A stretch of 34,479 nt of DNA from Flavobacteriales bacterium (GCA_016788635.1 JAEUSU010000035.1:1-34479); one strand, 5' to 3'. Positions 6,784 to 16,098 are shown, numbered from the stretch's first letter. Numbers and translations: made by a program. The notes: a model not told the origin generated them from the letters alone.

Positions 6784-8136
6784 TCAGGTGGTTTCCTTCT
6801 TCAGCATGTCCAGGCCCGATCGAACGATGTCCTGACAATTGATCTTGCTGGTGCAGACGAACTCGCACAGGGCGAAGTCCTCGGGTGCGACCTCATAAAG
6901 CCCCAGCTGTTCCATTTGTTCGATGTCACCCGCCAGGATGGCCTTCAACAGGTGCACCGGGTAGATGTCGAAGGGGAAGACCTCCTCATACTGCCCGCTC
7001 ATCACGAAAGCGCGCTCCTCTCCGTTCTGGTTGGTGTCCAGCTCGTATTTGCGGCCAGGTAGCAACCAGGTGGGGTACGCATGGCTTGCGCTGAAGTGGT
7101 TCAGGCCTGGCGAAGCCCAGCCGTCTGTCAGAAAGAACTTGGGCTTATCCCCTTCGGGAAGCAGGGTCACCTGTTGATCATAGAAACCCAGGTGGCCGTT
7201 GGCACCCACGTTCGTTCCGGTAAGGGCGTTGCCGCTCACCACGCGCACACCGCTACCCACTTCACCGGCGATATCCTGAATGGGAGCGCCCACACGCACA
7301 CGCACATACTTGGGGTTGCGCGCTGCGCTGCCGGCCAGGGACACGGTCCGCTCGGCATCAAAATGGCCGGTGCGGAAGAGCCGTCCGATGATGATCACAT
7401 CCTGCGCACCCACCACCCACACGACATCACCCTTGTCGATGGGGTCGATGTGGTGGATCTGCACGCCCACATTGCCCGCTGGGTGCGGCCCGCTGAACAC
7501 ATTGTGTTGCACGCCTTTGGCATCGAGGAACTCGCGTGCCGTGGTCTGGGCGGAGACGTTGAGGTGCACGCGCCCTTTGGTAAGACGGCTCAAGGCGGCC
7601 AGGCCGAGCTGCAGGTCCTCGCCCTGGTTGCGCACCACCAGGTCCATGTCCGGCGCCAATGGCGCGCTGTCGAACGCGCTCACAAAAATGGCCTTGGGCT
7701 CCTGTGCCGGATCGGCCACCAGGTCAAAGGGGCGTTGCCTGATAAACGGCCAGCAGCCACTGCGCAACAACTTCTGAATGATGGTCTCCCGGTTCATGGC
7801 GGCGGGATCGCCCGCGCCATGGTCCTCGAAGCGGATCTGCTTGTCGGCCAGTACACGCACCTCAAGCACACGGCGCTTCTCGCCCCGCACCACCTCGGCC
7901 ACCTCGCCGCTCACGGGGCTGGTGAAGAGGATGCGTTCGTTGTACTTGTCCACGAACAGCGGGCTTCCCGCCTTCACCTCATCCCCGGGCTTCACCACCA
8001 CCTTGGGCACCACGCCGTGGAAGTCGGTCGGTTTTACCACGGCCACCTGCGGTTCGGGGGCCTGAACAACAACTTTCTCGGCCTCGCCTTTCAGGCGGAT
8101 ATCGAGTCCTTTGCGGATCCGTATGGTCTTGGACAT
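6784..8136 (-). CDS. nqrA: Na+-translocating NADH:quinone reductase subunit A
   Basis: NqrA is the peripheral cytoplasmic subunit at the quinone side. The 450-residue protein begins MSKTIRIRKGLDIRLKGEAE, typical of the family. It contains a lipoyl/Rnf-barrel-like region (DFHGVVPKVVVKPGDEVKAGSPLF, split by DKYNERILFTSPVSGEV), a central VSAFDSAPLAPDMD segment and a C-terminal CEFVCTSKINCQDIVR stretch. It heads the nqrABCDEF-apbE operon. A -7 promoter box lies about 40 nt upstream and no other gene intervenes, so this is the operon promoter. Length and order are normal for the family. Confidence 0.98.
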   Translation of the reverse strand: MSKTIRIRKGLDIRLKGEAEKVVVQAPEPQVAVVKPTDFHGVVPKVVVKPGDEVKAGSPLFVDKYNERILFTSPVSGEVAEVVRGEKRRVLEVRVLADKQIRFEDHGAGDPAAMNRETIIQKLLRSGCWPFIRQRPFDLVADPAQEPKAIFVSAFDSAPLAPDMDLVVRNQGEDLQLGLAALSRLTKGRVHLNVSAQTTAREFLDAKGVQHNVFSGPHPAGNVGVQIHHIDPIDKGDVVWVVGAQDVIIIGRLFRTGHFDAERTVSLAGSAARNPKYVRVRVGAPIQDIAGEVGSGVRVVSGNALTGTNVGANGHLGFYDQQVTLLPEGDKPKFFLTDGWASPGLNHFSASHAYPTWLLPGRKYELDTNQNGEERAFVMSGQYEEVFPFDIYPVHLLKAILAGDIEQMEQLGLYEVAPEDFALCEFVCTSKINCQDIVRSGLDMLKKETT

Positions 8137-8167
8137 CAGGCTGCTATAAAGCGTACCGGAAAAATGG

Positions 8168-9592
8168 GTGGCGGCAAATTTAGATATCTTTCGATCCCGT
8201 CATCGCCCCCCTTTGAACACGTCGAGATCCTTGTCCTGCGCAGGTCGTTCACCTTCGCTTGCCGGAAGGTTAACGCACCCGGCCAGGCTGGTCGCTTTCC
8301 TGCTACCGGTCGTACTTTCCTGCACCTCCACCGTGCCTTTGGAAAGGTCCGGAGCACCGGCTGATGAATACTACAAAGCGCAGGATGTCATCACGCCCGA
8401 TGCGGTCCTCTCTCCCACCATCCGCAAGGTGGAATGCTTCAAGACCGGATTCGCACTTGCACCGCCGTTGATCGAGCTCGGCACGGAGGAGACCATCACC
8501 CTGCGCTTCGACGACCTGCAGGACCAGACCGAAGCATTGAACTACCGCGTGGTGCACTGCACTTGGGACTGGAAACCCAGCGGGCTCGGCGACATCGAGA
8601 CCATTGAAGGCACCCCTTCGGAATATGTGCCCACCCCGCGGCAGAGCTTCACCACACGCCAGCCCTACCTGCAATACAGCATTGTGTTCCCCAACCGCAT
8701 GATGCGGCCGAAGCTCAGTGGCAACCACTTGATCATCGTGTACCGCGACGGCGACCCCAACGATATCGTGCTGACGCGCCGGATGATGATCCTTCAGCGC
8801 AAGGCCACGGTGGATGCGCGGGTGGTGGCCTGCCGGGATGTGGAGAAGCGCGACACACACCAGCAGGTGGACCTGACCCTGCGCCACCCGGGCCTGGAGG
8901 TGCGCGATCCCTTTGGCGACCTGCAGGTGGTGGTGCTGCAGAACATGCGGTGGGATGATGCCCGCACCGGGCTCCGGCCCAAGTTCGTGCGCGATACGGA
9001 GCTCGTTTATGACCATCCCGCCGAGGCCCTCTTCGCCGGTGGCAATGAATGGCGCAACATGGACCTGAAGAACCTGCGTTACGCCCGCCCTCCGGTGCAA
9101 CGCATCGGCTTGAGCGAGGAAGGGCTGGACCAGGCCACCCTGCAACCGGAGCCCAAGCGCAACATCCGTGTGTATACCCTGATGGACGACATCAACGGCC
9201 GCCATTTCGTGCTGAACGACCAGGTGGAGGACGAGCCCCTGGCCGCGGACTATTGCATGGTGGAGTTCAATCTGCCACAGGAGGCGCCCTTGTCCGGAGG
9301 GGACATGTACGTGTACGGAGGCTTCGCCGATTTCCAATTGCGGCGTGAGCTGCGCATGACCTGGGTGCCTGAGCAACGTGCCTACCGCCTGCGCACGCTC
9401 ATCAAGCAGGGTTTCATCGACTATCAGTTCGCCGTGCTGCCCAACGGCCGCCAGGTGCCTGATCTGACGACGATCGAAGGCAGCCACTTCCAGACGGAGA
9501 ACGACTATGTGGTGCTTGTGTATGTGAAGGACTACCAGGCCCGTTGCGACCGGCTTGTGGGCGTGCGCTTCCTGAACAGCCGCAGGGGCTGA
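8168..9592 (+). CDS. Type IX secretion system Plug protein (DUF5103)
   Basis: The family is the periplasmic Plug that seals the SprA translocon of the T9SS when it is not engaged with PorV-bound substrate (established for Flavobacterium johnsoniae). The sequence shows an N-terminal signal with a lipobox-like VVLSC, then a beta-rich domain with HCTWDWKPSGL, the EGTPSEYVPTP region, NHLIIVYRDGDPNDIVLTRRMM and a C-terminal half with GGDMYVYGGFADF and ENDYVVLVYVKDYQARCDRLVG. The start is uncertain: GTG 8168 is the longest frame, but TTG 8213 or 8231 gives a more normal signal peptide and fits a possible -7 box (TATCTTTC, 8185-8192). It is transcribed divergently from nqrA. Confidence 0.85.
   Translation: MAANLDIFRSRHRPPLNTSRSLSCAGRSPSLAGRLTHPARLVAFLLPVVLSCTSTVPLERSGAPADEYYKAQDVITPDAVLSPTIRKVECFKTGFALAPPLIELGTEETITLRFDDLQDQTEALNYRVVHCTWDWKPSGLGDIETIEGTPSEYVPTPRQSFTTRQPYLQYSIVFPNRMMRPKLSGNHLIIVYRDGDPNDIVLTRRMMILQRKATVDARVVACRDVEKRDTHQQVDLTLRHPGLEVRDPFGDLQVVVLQNMRWDDARTGLRPKFVRDTELVYDHPAEALFAGGNEWRNMDLKNLRYARPPVQRIGLSEEGLDQATLQPEPKRNIRVYTLMDDINGRHFVLNDQVEDEPLAADYCMVEFNLPQEAPLSGGDMYVYGGFADFQLRRELRMTWVPEQRAYRLRTLIKQGFIDYQFAVLPNGRQVPDLTTIEGSHFQTENDYVVLVYVKDYQARCDRLVGVRFLNSRRG
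8175..8182 (-). promoter_or_regulatory. -7 promoter box of the nqr operon
   Basis: The minus strand reads TAAATTTG, a full match to TAnnTTTG. Transcription would begin near 8168, giving a leader of about 30 nt before the nqrA ATG at 8136. The box lies inside the longest reading of the divergent Plug gene, which argues for a later start of that gene. Confidence 0.6.
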
Positions 9593-9657
9593 TGCAGGCC
9601 GGACCGATCGGACCTGGAAAGCGCAGCCTGGAAAGAACCGATCAAACTTTCGTGACG

Positions 9658-9665
9658 GACCTTTG
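9658..9665 (+). promoter_or_regulatory. Possible -7 box for the type B T9SS protein
   Basis: GACCTTTG matches TAnnTTTG at 7 of 8 positions. It lies 19 nt before the GTG start at 9685 and supports that start over the upstream ATG at 9544. Confidence 0.4.
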
Positions 9666-9684
9666 TCCCACTTCGCACACGCAC

Positions 9685-11856
9685 GTGACCGCTTCAGCCC
9701 GCCCGCCGTTCCATGTCCGCGCTTCGGTCCTGCTATGGGCCGGGGGCATGGCCATGGGCGTGCACGCGCAGGTGCCCACCAAGTGCCTGGAGATCGAAGG
9801 CGTGCTGGTGGATGCATGCAACAACAACTGTCCCGGCGCGCAGGAGGGAGAGAATGAAATGTTCCGCTTCATCACCGGGCCTGCTCCCATCAACCTGAAC
9901 GACCTGGTGGCGCAGTGGGCCACGCCGAACGGCTTTCTGGGCTGGGTGCAGAACGCCACCACGGCCAGCCTCACGGCACAGTTGAACGCCACCATCACCA
10001 GTTGCGGCTGGCTGCTGGAGCCTCCGGGCGGGATCATTCCCGCTGGCCGCCGTGTGCTGGGCATCACCAGCACCAACCTCTGCGTGGCGGGCAACTCCTT
10101 CGCGGGGCTCACGGACACCTTGTATGTGATCTACCAGGCACCGGGCAATTATCTGGGCCATTTCAAGAACACGAACAACACCACCAGCATCACCACGGTG
10201 CCCAGTGGTGGTTACAGCACACGCACCTTCATCCTGGGCGTGCCTTCGGCGGCTTGCACCGATACAGTGGTCTACGATATCTCCCAGCTGGTGAACCAAA
10301 TGGGCACCTACGGAGGCAGCTCAGCACAGAATGATGGAGCCAGCTTTGTGGCCAGCTGGCCGGGCCCACCAGTGCTGCAATACGTGAATTTCGGCTGCCA
10401 GGCGCCCTACTCGCCATTGTCCGCGAGCATCACCACCACACCCTCTCCCGTGCCGTGCGGAGGTTCGGTGTTGTTGAATGGCGTGGCCACCGGCAACCTC
10501 ACCGCCACCTTCTGGTCCGGTGGTGCTGGCAGCTTCAGCACGCCCAACGCAGCGAGCACCCTTTACACGCTTGCCGCTTCCGAGACCAGCGGTGCGCTGT
10601 TGGCATTCTGTGCGGTGAGCATTTGTGGCGACACGGTGTGCGCCAATGTGCAGGTGAACGTGTTCGGACCGCCCACGGCATCACTCACAGCGAGCGGGAA
10701 CACCACCATCTGCCAGGGTGCAACGATCATGCTTACCGGTGGGGGTGGTATCACCTACCTCTGGAATACCGGGGCCACCACGGCCGCCATCAGTGTGGGC
10801 ACGGCCGGCCTCTACACCGTTACCGCCACCAACAGCTGTGGCAGTGATACCGCCTCTGCTACGGTTTCGGTGATCCCACCTCCCGTGGCGCTGGCGACCG
10901 GGCCGCTCACGAGTTGCCCGGGCGATCCCATCCAACTCTCGGCCACCGGAGGCTCCAGCTACACCTGGAGCACCGGTGCCACCACCGCCTCCACACAGGT
11001 GTCGCAGCCCGGCACCTATTCGGTGATCGTCAGCGATGGATGTGGTGCGGACACGGCCGAAGTGGTCGTGCTGCCCGGCACCGCCTACCAGCCCAGCTTC
11101 ACATTCGCGGACATCGCAGGGTGCGCTCCGGTGTGTGCCACCTTCCTTGCGGAAGACCTCGGCAATGTGAGCTACACCTGGTCCATGGGTGACGGAACAA
11201 CGGCCACCGGCCTCGCACCCACGCACTGCTTTGCTTCCGCGGGCCTCTTCGATGTTTCACTCTCCGTGTCACCGATCGGCACGTCGCCCTTCTGCGCCGG
11301 ATCGATCACCGTGAACGACCTGGTGGACGTGTGGCCGCTGCCGGTGGCTTCGTTCGCCGCGAACCCTCCCGTCACCACCATTGAAGCGCCCAGCTTCCAG
11401 TTCGTGGACCTCAGCAGCGGTGCGGTGGACTGGTCCTGGGACTTCGGCACCGCAGAAGGCGACAGCTCCCCGGAGCGCTCACCCCTCTTCACTTACACTT
11501 CCGTGGACTGCCGCACCGTGACCCTTCATGTGACCAGCGCACAAGGCTGCGCGGATGCGGCCACGCTGGAAGTGTGCGTGGAAGACCCCTTCCAGCTCTG
11601 GGCGCCGAACGCGTTCACGCCGGATGGTGATGGGCACAATGAGCACTTCGGTGTGGTGACGAGCGTGCGGGACCCCGCACTATTCGAACTGCTCATCGTG
11701 GACCGCTGGGGCCAGGTGCTCTTCACGGGCGCCTCGCCACAAGACACCTGGTCCGGTGCGGGTGTGCCGATCGGCATCTACATCTGGAAACTGCGCATCC
11801 GCGACACGCTGGGCCGTGTACATGAGCAGGCCGGACATGTGACCCTCGTGCGCTGA
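9685..11856 (+). CDS. T9SS-secreted surface protein, type B sorting domain, PKD and Ig-like repeats
   Basis: I chose GTG 9685 (723 residues) because it gives a clean signal peptide ending GVHA/Q; the longer frame overlaps the Plug gene. An N-terminal domain of about 220 residues (CLEIEGVLVDACNNNCPGAQ onward) is Cys-rich and not assigned here. Ig-like segments follow, each with a Cys and an LWNTGATT or TWSTGATT turn. Two PKD-type modules follow (SYTWSMGDGTTATG and DWSWDFGTAEGD). The end (LWAPNAFTPDGDGHNE, DRWGQVLFTG, GIYIWKLRIRD) is a gliding-motility type B sorting domain, so export and surface display through the T9SS are expected. An adhesive or structural role is inference. Confidence 0.85.
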   Translation: MTASARPPFHVRASVLLWAGGMAMGVHAQVPTKCLEIEGVLVDACNNNCPGAQEGENEMFRFITGPAPINLNDLVAQWATPNGFLGWVQNATTASLTAQLNATITSCGWLLEPPGGIIPAGRRVLGITSTNLCVAGNSFAGLTDTLYVIYQAPGNYLGHFKNTNNTTSITTVPSGGYSTRTFILGVPSAACTDTVVYDISQLVNQMGTYGGSSAQNDGASFVASWPGPPVLQYVNFGCQAPYSPLSASITTTPSPVPCGGSVLLNGVATGNLTATFWSGGAGSFSTPNAASTLYTLAASETSGALLAFCAVSICGDTVCANVQVNVFGPPTASLTASGNTTICQGATIMLTGGGGITYLWNTGATTAAISVGTAGLYTVTATNSCGSDTASATVSVIPPPVALATGPLTSCPGDPIQLSATGGSSYTWSTGATTASTQVSQPGTYSVIVSDGCGADTAEVVVLPGTAYQPSFTFADIAGCAPVCATFLAEDLGNVSYTWSMGDGTTATGLAPTHCFASAGLFDVSLSVSPIGTSPFCAGSITVNDLVDVWPLPVASFAANPPVTTIEAPSFQFVDLSSGAVDWSWDFGTAEGDSSPERSPLFTYTSVDCRTVTLHVTSAQGCADAATLEVCVEDPFQLWAPNAFTPDGDGHNEHFGVVTSVRDPALFELLIVDRWGQVLFTGASPQDTWSGAGVPIGIYIWKLRIRDTLGRVHEQAGHVTLVR

Positions 11857-11865
11857 GCGCCACCT

Positions 11866-12915
11866 TTATTCCTTCACGACGCGCACCTTCACGCCCAAGT
11901 GAGTGAGGTGGATGACATAGGGACCTGGCCGCAATGAAGAAATATCCAGCTGGCCACTGGGTGGCAGGGTGCCGGAGGCAGCAATGGTGCCGCGCATGTC
12001 CACCACCACGAAGGGTTCAGGTCGTTCCATCTGCAAGCTGAGCCGCACCGGGCCGGGTGTGGGGTCTGGAATGGCACGTACCACGGGCATGGCCCGGTTG
12101 TCCGCCACGCCGGAAGTACAGGAAAGTGGAGCGAGCAGCACCGTGTTGTTGCCGGAGTTGGGTATGCACACCTTCTCATTCACGGGATCCCAATCGATGT
12201 CCGCCGGGCTGCTCAACCCTGCGCTCACCACGGTGGCCGCAGAGCTGAAATCGGGCATGTAGCGCGTGATGCGCGCCGGGCTCCAACTGCTCACCAGGAA
12301 GGCGCCCATGCAGTCGATGGTGATGCCATCCAGGTTGGTGAGGCCGGAGTTGATGAGGTTCGTCATGGCCCCGGTCACCTTGTCCACTTCCGTAATGGGC
12401 GCGTTGCTGCCCCAGGCCACCACCACCAGGCGGTCTTCAAGGGGATCGTACACGATACCATTCGGCGTGAACACGGTATTGGCCACCAGGGTGCTGAAGG
12501 TGTTCGCTGCCGGATCGATGCTGTAGATGCGCTTGGCGGAGAAGTCGGTGGCGTAGAGCAGCGTACCGTCGGTGGTGAGGCCGTTGAGGAATGAAGCGGA
12601 GAGGTTCAGGTTGAAGACCTCGGCACCGGTGGAGGTGAGGTAACCCTTGATGCGACCTCCGCTGCATGCGAAGAGTGTGTCACCTTTCAGCTCCAACCCG
12701 TGTGGGCCGTTCACCAGCCCACTGGCAAAGGGGGTCGTGGTCAGGTCGGTGTTCAGCACGAGGATGACGTGGCTGGTGGTATTGCTCACGTAGTACCGGT
12801 CCATCGCCTGGTCATACTCCACGCTTTCCGGCCCGCTGAACTGGGCATTCAGGGTGAACGCGCAAAGGCTGGGCAGGATGAAGGCGCAGATAGGACGAAG
12901 CAGGTTCTGACACAT
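11866..12915 (-). CDS. T9SS-secreted beta-propeller protein (SMP-30/NHL-like)
   Basis: The start at 12915 (MCQNLLRPICAF) gives a signal peptide ending LNA/Q and 349 residues; the frame continues upstream but without a better signal. The body has repeated beta-propeller elements: NGPHGLELKGDTLFAC, LNGLTTDGTLLYATD, TPNGIVYDPLEDRLVVV, LDGITIDCMGAFLVSSW and SPADIDWDPVNEKVCIPN. These resemble SMP-30/gluconolactonase or NHL blades. The C-terminus ([36 protein letters not shown]) is a T9SS type A sorting domain. It converges with the upstream surface protein gene with a 9-nt gap. Substrate and enzymatic activity cannot be read from the sequence. Confidence 0.82.
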   Translation of the reverse strand: MCQNLLRPICAFILPSLCAFTLNAQFSGPESVEYDQAMDRYYVSNTTSHVILVLNTDLTTTPFASGLVNGPHGLELKGDTLFACSGGRIKGYLTSTGAEVFNLNLSASFLNGLTTDGTLLYATDFSAKRIYSIDPAANTFSTLVANTVFTPNGIVYDPLEDRLVVVAWGSNAPITEVDKVTGAMTNLINSGLTNLDGITIDCMGAFLVSSWSPARITRYMPDFSSAATVVSAGLSSPADIDWDPVNEKVCIPNSGNNTVLLAPLSCTSGVADNRAMPVVRAIPDPTPGPVRLSLQMERPEPFVVVDMRGTIAASGTLPPSGQLDISSLRPGPYVIHLTHLGVKVRVVKE

Positions 12916-13000
12916 GGGCACGCAAGCTAATGTTCCGCACGATCGGTCCACAGCTCCCCGAAGGTTGTCCACAGGCGCACACATCGTCTGCCCGGTGCGT

Positions 13001-13008
13001 TATTCTTG
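13001..13008 (+). promoter_or_regulatory. Possible -7 box for apaG
   Basis: TATTCTTG matches TAnnTTTG at 7 of 8 positions and precedes the apaG ATG at 13030 by 21 nt. Confidence 0.4.
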
Positions 13009-13029
13009 CACCACAGGTACAGCCCAAGC

Positions 13030-13416
13030 ATGGCCACCGCAGTAACGAACGGGATATACGTGAGAGCCATGCCGAGCTATGAGCCTGAGCTCAGTGATCC
13101 GGCGGCGGGGAGATTCGTATTCAAGTATGTCATCATCATTCGCAATCTGGGCTCCGTACCGGTGAAGCTGATGCGCCGCCGATGGGTGATCAAAGACAGC
13201 CTCGCGGCGCCGAGGGTGGTGGAAGGGCCGGGTGTGGTCGGTGAAACACCGGAGATCCAGCCCCGGGGCCATTATGTCTACAACAGCCGGTGTGATCTGC
13301 GCAGCGGTGCGGGTTGCATGGAAGGAAGCTATCAGATGCTCCGCCTGCACGATGGACAAACCTTCACGGTGCGGATCCCCCGGTTCGACCTGCTCTACCC
13401 TTGGGCGGCGAATTGA
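13030..13416 (+). CDS. apaG: ApaG-domain protein
   Basis: ApaG proteins are small Ig-like beta-sandwich proteins linked genetically to Co2+/Mg2+ efflux; the biochemical role is unsettled. The start at 13030 (MATAVTNGIYVRAMP) gives 128 residues, the usual length; the frame opens 8 codons earlier. Conserved blocks are FVFKYVIIIRNLG, LMRRRWVIKD, VVEGPGVVGETPEIQPRGHYVY, and SYQMLRLHDGQTFTVRIPRFDL. The GVVGETPEIQPG-like turn is the family hallmark. It is monocistronic or paired with the small secreted ORF that follows 52 nt later. Confidence 0.93.
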   Translation: MATAVTNGIYVRAMPSYEPELSDPAAGRFVFKYVIIIRNLGSVPVKLMRRRWVIKDSLAAPRVVEGPGVVGETPEIQPRGHYVYNSRCDLRSGAGCMEGSYQMLRLHDGQTFTVRIPRFDLLYPWAAN

Positions 13417-13442
13417 TCCCGCGCGGGAGGCGGGCATCGATG

Positions 13443-13450
13443 TACCTTCG
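13443..13450 (+). promoter_or_regulatory. Possible -7 box for small secreted protein
   Basis: TACCTTCG differs from TAnnTTTG at one position. The in-frame ATGs at 13469 and 13481 lie 18 and 30 nt downstream. Confidence 0.4.
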
Positions 13451-13468
13451 CCGCCCCGGAATGGACAG

Positions 13469-13753
13469 ATGACCTGCCTGATGCTTCGCTCCCTGGTGCT
13501 CGTGATCAGCCTTTCGCTGTTCGCCACCACCATGCCGTGGCGCGCGTTGTGGGACGCACCTGCTCCGGTTTCCCTGGCCTCAAGCCCCGTGGTGATCGAG
13601 GAGGATGTGAAAGAGGTGCAGCAATCCCGCAGCCTGTTCGATGCGCTGTCGGATCCATTCGCCTGTGCGGCTTTGGACCATGCGTGCGTGGGCGATCAAC
13701 ACCTCCTTCCGCAGGCGGACCCTGGCGTGCCCGAGCGCCCACCGAAGGTGTGA
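13469..13753 (+). CDS. Small secreted protein of unknown function
   Basis: I do not recognise this protein. From ATG 13469 it is 94 residues; ATG 13481 (MLRSLVLVISLSLF) would give 90. The N-terminus is a plausible signal peptide (LRSLVLVISLSLFATTMP), followed by a low-complexity soluble part rich in Ala, Pro, Asp and Val, with two cysteines (FACAALDHACVG). A candidate -7 box is present upstream. It lies between apaG and the SulP gene. There is a shorter antisense frame. The signal peptide and promoter are the only support. Confidence 0.45.
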   Translation: MTCLMLRSLVLVISLSLFATTMPWRALWDAPAPVSLASSPVVIEEDVKEVQQSRSLFDALSDPFACAALDHACVGDQHLLPQADPGVPERPPKV

Positions 13754-13848
13754 CGGCCGGCCGAGAGGCCGCTCCTCCGCCCCCTTCACCTTCCACCTTC
13801 TTACCCCATTGACCTGCCCTGCGGGTCGTACGCGACTTTCCTGGAACG

Positions 13849-15429
13849 ATGAGATCTGAACGCAACATCAAAGCCCATTGGCGGCAGGACCTTCCCGCTT
13901 CGGTGGTCGTCTTTTTGGTGGCGCTGCCGCTGTGCCTCGGCATTGCGGTGGCTTCAGGCGCCCCGCCCATTGCCGGCATTGTGGCCGGGGTGGTCGGCGG
14001 GCTGGTGGTCGGTGCCATCAGCGGTTCCCCGCTCGGCGTCAGCGGCCCGGCGGCAGGCCTTACCGCCGTGGTGCTGGCCGGCATCGATGACCTGGGGTCC
14101 TTTGAAGCCATGTGCGCGGCAGTGGTGGTCGCCGGTGCCATTCAGGTGGTGCTGGGCTTCCTGCGCGCAGGCATCATCGCCTATTACTTCCCCAGTTCGG
14201 TGATCAAAGGCATGCTGGCCGGCATCGGCATCATCATCATCCTCAAACAGGTCCCGCATGCCGTGGGCTATGATGTGGACCCCATGGGCGATGAGGCCTT
14301 CGAGCAACCAGACCATCACAACACCTTTTCCGAACTGGTCTACATGCTCGATGGCGTCACCCTGGGCGCGGTGGTGGTCACCCTGGCCTGCCTGGCACTG
14401 ATGCTGCTGTGGGAACGCCCCTTCATCCAGCGGCAGGCATTCCTGCGCTATGTGCCGGGCCCCTTGCTGGCCGTTGTTCTGGGCATGGTGCTCGCCGCCG
14501 CCTTCTCCTCCTCTCCCACGCTCTTCATTGGCGCCGGCCATTTCGTTGACCTGCCGGACCTCAGCGGACTGGGCGACCTGCAACGCCCCGACTTCAATGC
14601 GCTGGCCCTGCCCACTTTCTGGGGCACCGCACTGACCATCGCCATCGTGGCCAGCATTGAGACCTTGTTGTGCGTGGAGGCCACCGACAAAATGGACCCT
14701 TGGAAACGCATCACCCCAGCGAACCGGGAGTTGCACGCACAGGGCATTGGCAACATGGTGAGCGGACTGCTCGGCGGCCTGCCCCTTACGCAGGTGGTGG
14801 TGCGCAGCTCGGCGAACATCCAATCCGGAGGCCGGTCGAAGCTGTCCACCATGCTCCACGGCCTGCTGCTGCTCATCTGTGTGCTTTCCATCGCCGGCCT
14901 GTTGCGCATGATCCCCTTTGCCAGCCTGGCCGCCATGCTGCTGCTGGTGGGCTACAAGCTGGCCAAGCCATCGCTCTTCAAGGCCATGTGGAAGGCCGGC
15001 CCCATGCAGTTCCTGCCCTTCATCCTCACGGTAGGCTTCATGGCCGTTACCAACGACCTGCTGAAAGGCGTGGCACTCGGCCTGGCCCTTGCGTTGCTGC
15101 ACATCCTGTGGAAGAATTTCAAGGTGCCCTTCCACTACGACCCCAGCCGCTACAAGCCCGGCATGCCCATCTACATCGAGCTCAGCGAGGATGTCACCTT
15201 CCTGAACAAGGCAGGCATCAAGCGTACGCTGAGCGAGATACCCGACGGTGCACGTGTGGTGATCGATGCCGGCCGGTCCATCGACCTGGACCCTGATGTG
15301 CGTGAGATCATCGACGAGTTCGTCTCCACCACGGCCGAACGCAGCATCAAGGTGCAACTCTTCAACATGCCGGAGCCCCGTGGTGCATCCACCAAAGTGC
15401 GGTCCATGCTGGCCGACAAAGAACATTGA
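13849..15429 (+). CDS. SulP-family anion permease, probable bicarbonate transporter
   Basis: SulP permeases move sulfate, bicarbonate or other anions. The 526-residue protein has the family core of membrane helices: LPASVVVFLVALPLCLGIAVASG near the start, then ISGSPLGVSGPAAGLTAVV, and ASIETLLCVEATDKMDPWKR, the conserved region near the anion site. A C-terminal STAS domain (about 430-526; YIELSEDVTFLNKAGIK, VVIDAGRSIDLDPDV) lies in the cytoplasm. Bicarbonate is the likely substrate because carbonic anhydrase begins 21 nt downstream and an SbtA-like permease follows. That is inference from context; sulfate remains possible. Confidence 0.92.
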   Translation: MRSERNIKAHWRQDLPASVVVFLVALPLCLGIAVASGAPPIAGIVAGVVGGLVVGAISGSPLGVSGPAAGLTAVVLAGIDDLGSFEAMCAAVVVAGAIQVVLGFLRAGIIAYYFPSSVIKGMLAGIGIIIILKQVPHAVGYDVDPMGDEAFEQPDHHNTFSELVYMLDGVTLGAVVVTLACLALMLLWERPFIQRQAFLRYVPGPLLAVVLGMVLAAAFSSSPTLFIGAGHFVDLPDLSGLGDLQRPDFNALALPTFWGTALTIAIVASIETLLCVEATDKMDPWKRITPANRELHAQGIGNMVSGLLGGLPLTQVVVRSSANIQSGGRSKLSTMLHGLLLLICVLSIAGLLRMIPFASLAAMLLLVGYKLAKPSLFKAMWKAGPMQFLPFILTVGFMAVTNDLLKGVALGLALALLHILWKNFKVPFHYDPSRYKPGMPIYIELSEDVTFLNKAGIKRTLSEIPDGARVVIDAGRSIDLDPDVREIIDEFVSTTAERSIKVQLFNMPEPRGASTKVRSMLADKEH

Positions 15430-15450
15430 CCTCCAACCTCATCTTGACAA

Positions 15451-16098
15451 ATGGACAGTTACCACAAACTACTGCTGAACAACAAGGCCTGGGCGGAAGA
15501 CACCGTCAGCCGCGACCCGGAATTCTTCCATCGCCTGGAGAAGGTGCAACGCCCCGAATTCCTCTGGATCGGGTGCAGCGACAGCCGCGTGCCCGCCAAC
15601 GAGATCACCGGCACACAGCCGGGCGAGATATTCGTGCACCGCAACATCGCCAACATGGTGGTGCATACCGACCTGAACCTGCTGAGCGTGCTGCAATACG
15701 CCGTTGAGTACCTGAAGGTGAAGCACGTGATCGTGTGCGGCCATTATGGCTGCGGTGGCGTGCAGGCGGCCATGACACATCAATCGCTGGGGCTCATCAA
15801 CAAGTGGCTCCGCAACATCAAGGATGTGTACCGCCTGCACAAGGCCGAGGTGGATGCACTGCCCGATGAACAAAGCCGGCTGGACCGCATGGTGGAACTA
15901 AACGTACAGGAGCAGGTGTTCGACCTGGTGAAGACCAGCATCGTACAGAAAGCATGGAAAGATCGCGGTGGCCCCCACCTGCACGGCTGGGTGTACCGCC
16001 TGAGCGATGGGCTGGTGCATTCGGTCTGCGACATACCCGCTGGCAGCACGGTGGACCCCATCTACCGCTTCGACAACCTGGAGGGACAGACGCACTAG
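15451..16098 (+). CDS. can: Beta-class carbonic anhydrase
   Basis: This enzyme interconverts CO2 and bicarbonate using zinc. The 215-residue protein is close in layout to E. coli Can: zinc ligands C42, H98 and C101, with the D44/R46 pair in [10 protein letters not shown] and the [17 protein letters not shown] segment. The C-terminus ([16 protein letters not shown]) completes the active-site region. No signal peptide is present, so it acts in the cytoplasm. It lies between two anion permease genes in the same direction, fitting a role in trapping or supplying bicarbonate. Confidence 0.96.
   Translation: MDSYHKLLLNNKAWAEDTVSRDPEFFHRLEKVQRPEFLWIGCSDSRVPANEITGTQPGEIFVHRNIANMVVHTDLNLLSVLQYAVEYLKVKHVIVCGHYGCGGVQAAMTHQSLGLINKWLRNIKDVYRLHKAEVDALPDEQSRLDRMVELNVQEQVFDLVKTSIVQKAWKDRGGPHLHGWVYRLSDGLVHSVCDIPAGSTVDPIYRFDNLEGQTH

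Noticed and set aside
11840..11875. Bidirectional terminator between two convergent T9SS genes
   Set aside because: The GCGC/GCGC pairing is very short and there is no convincing T-run.
13784..13806. CTTCACC/TTCCACC/TTCTTACC as a fourth heptamer array
   Set aside because: Only two or three imperfect units and no inverted partner. It may be a decayed copy, but chance in a pyrimidine-rich leader is as likely.
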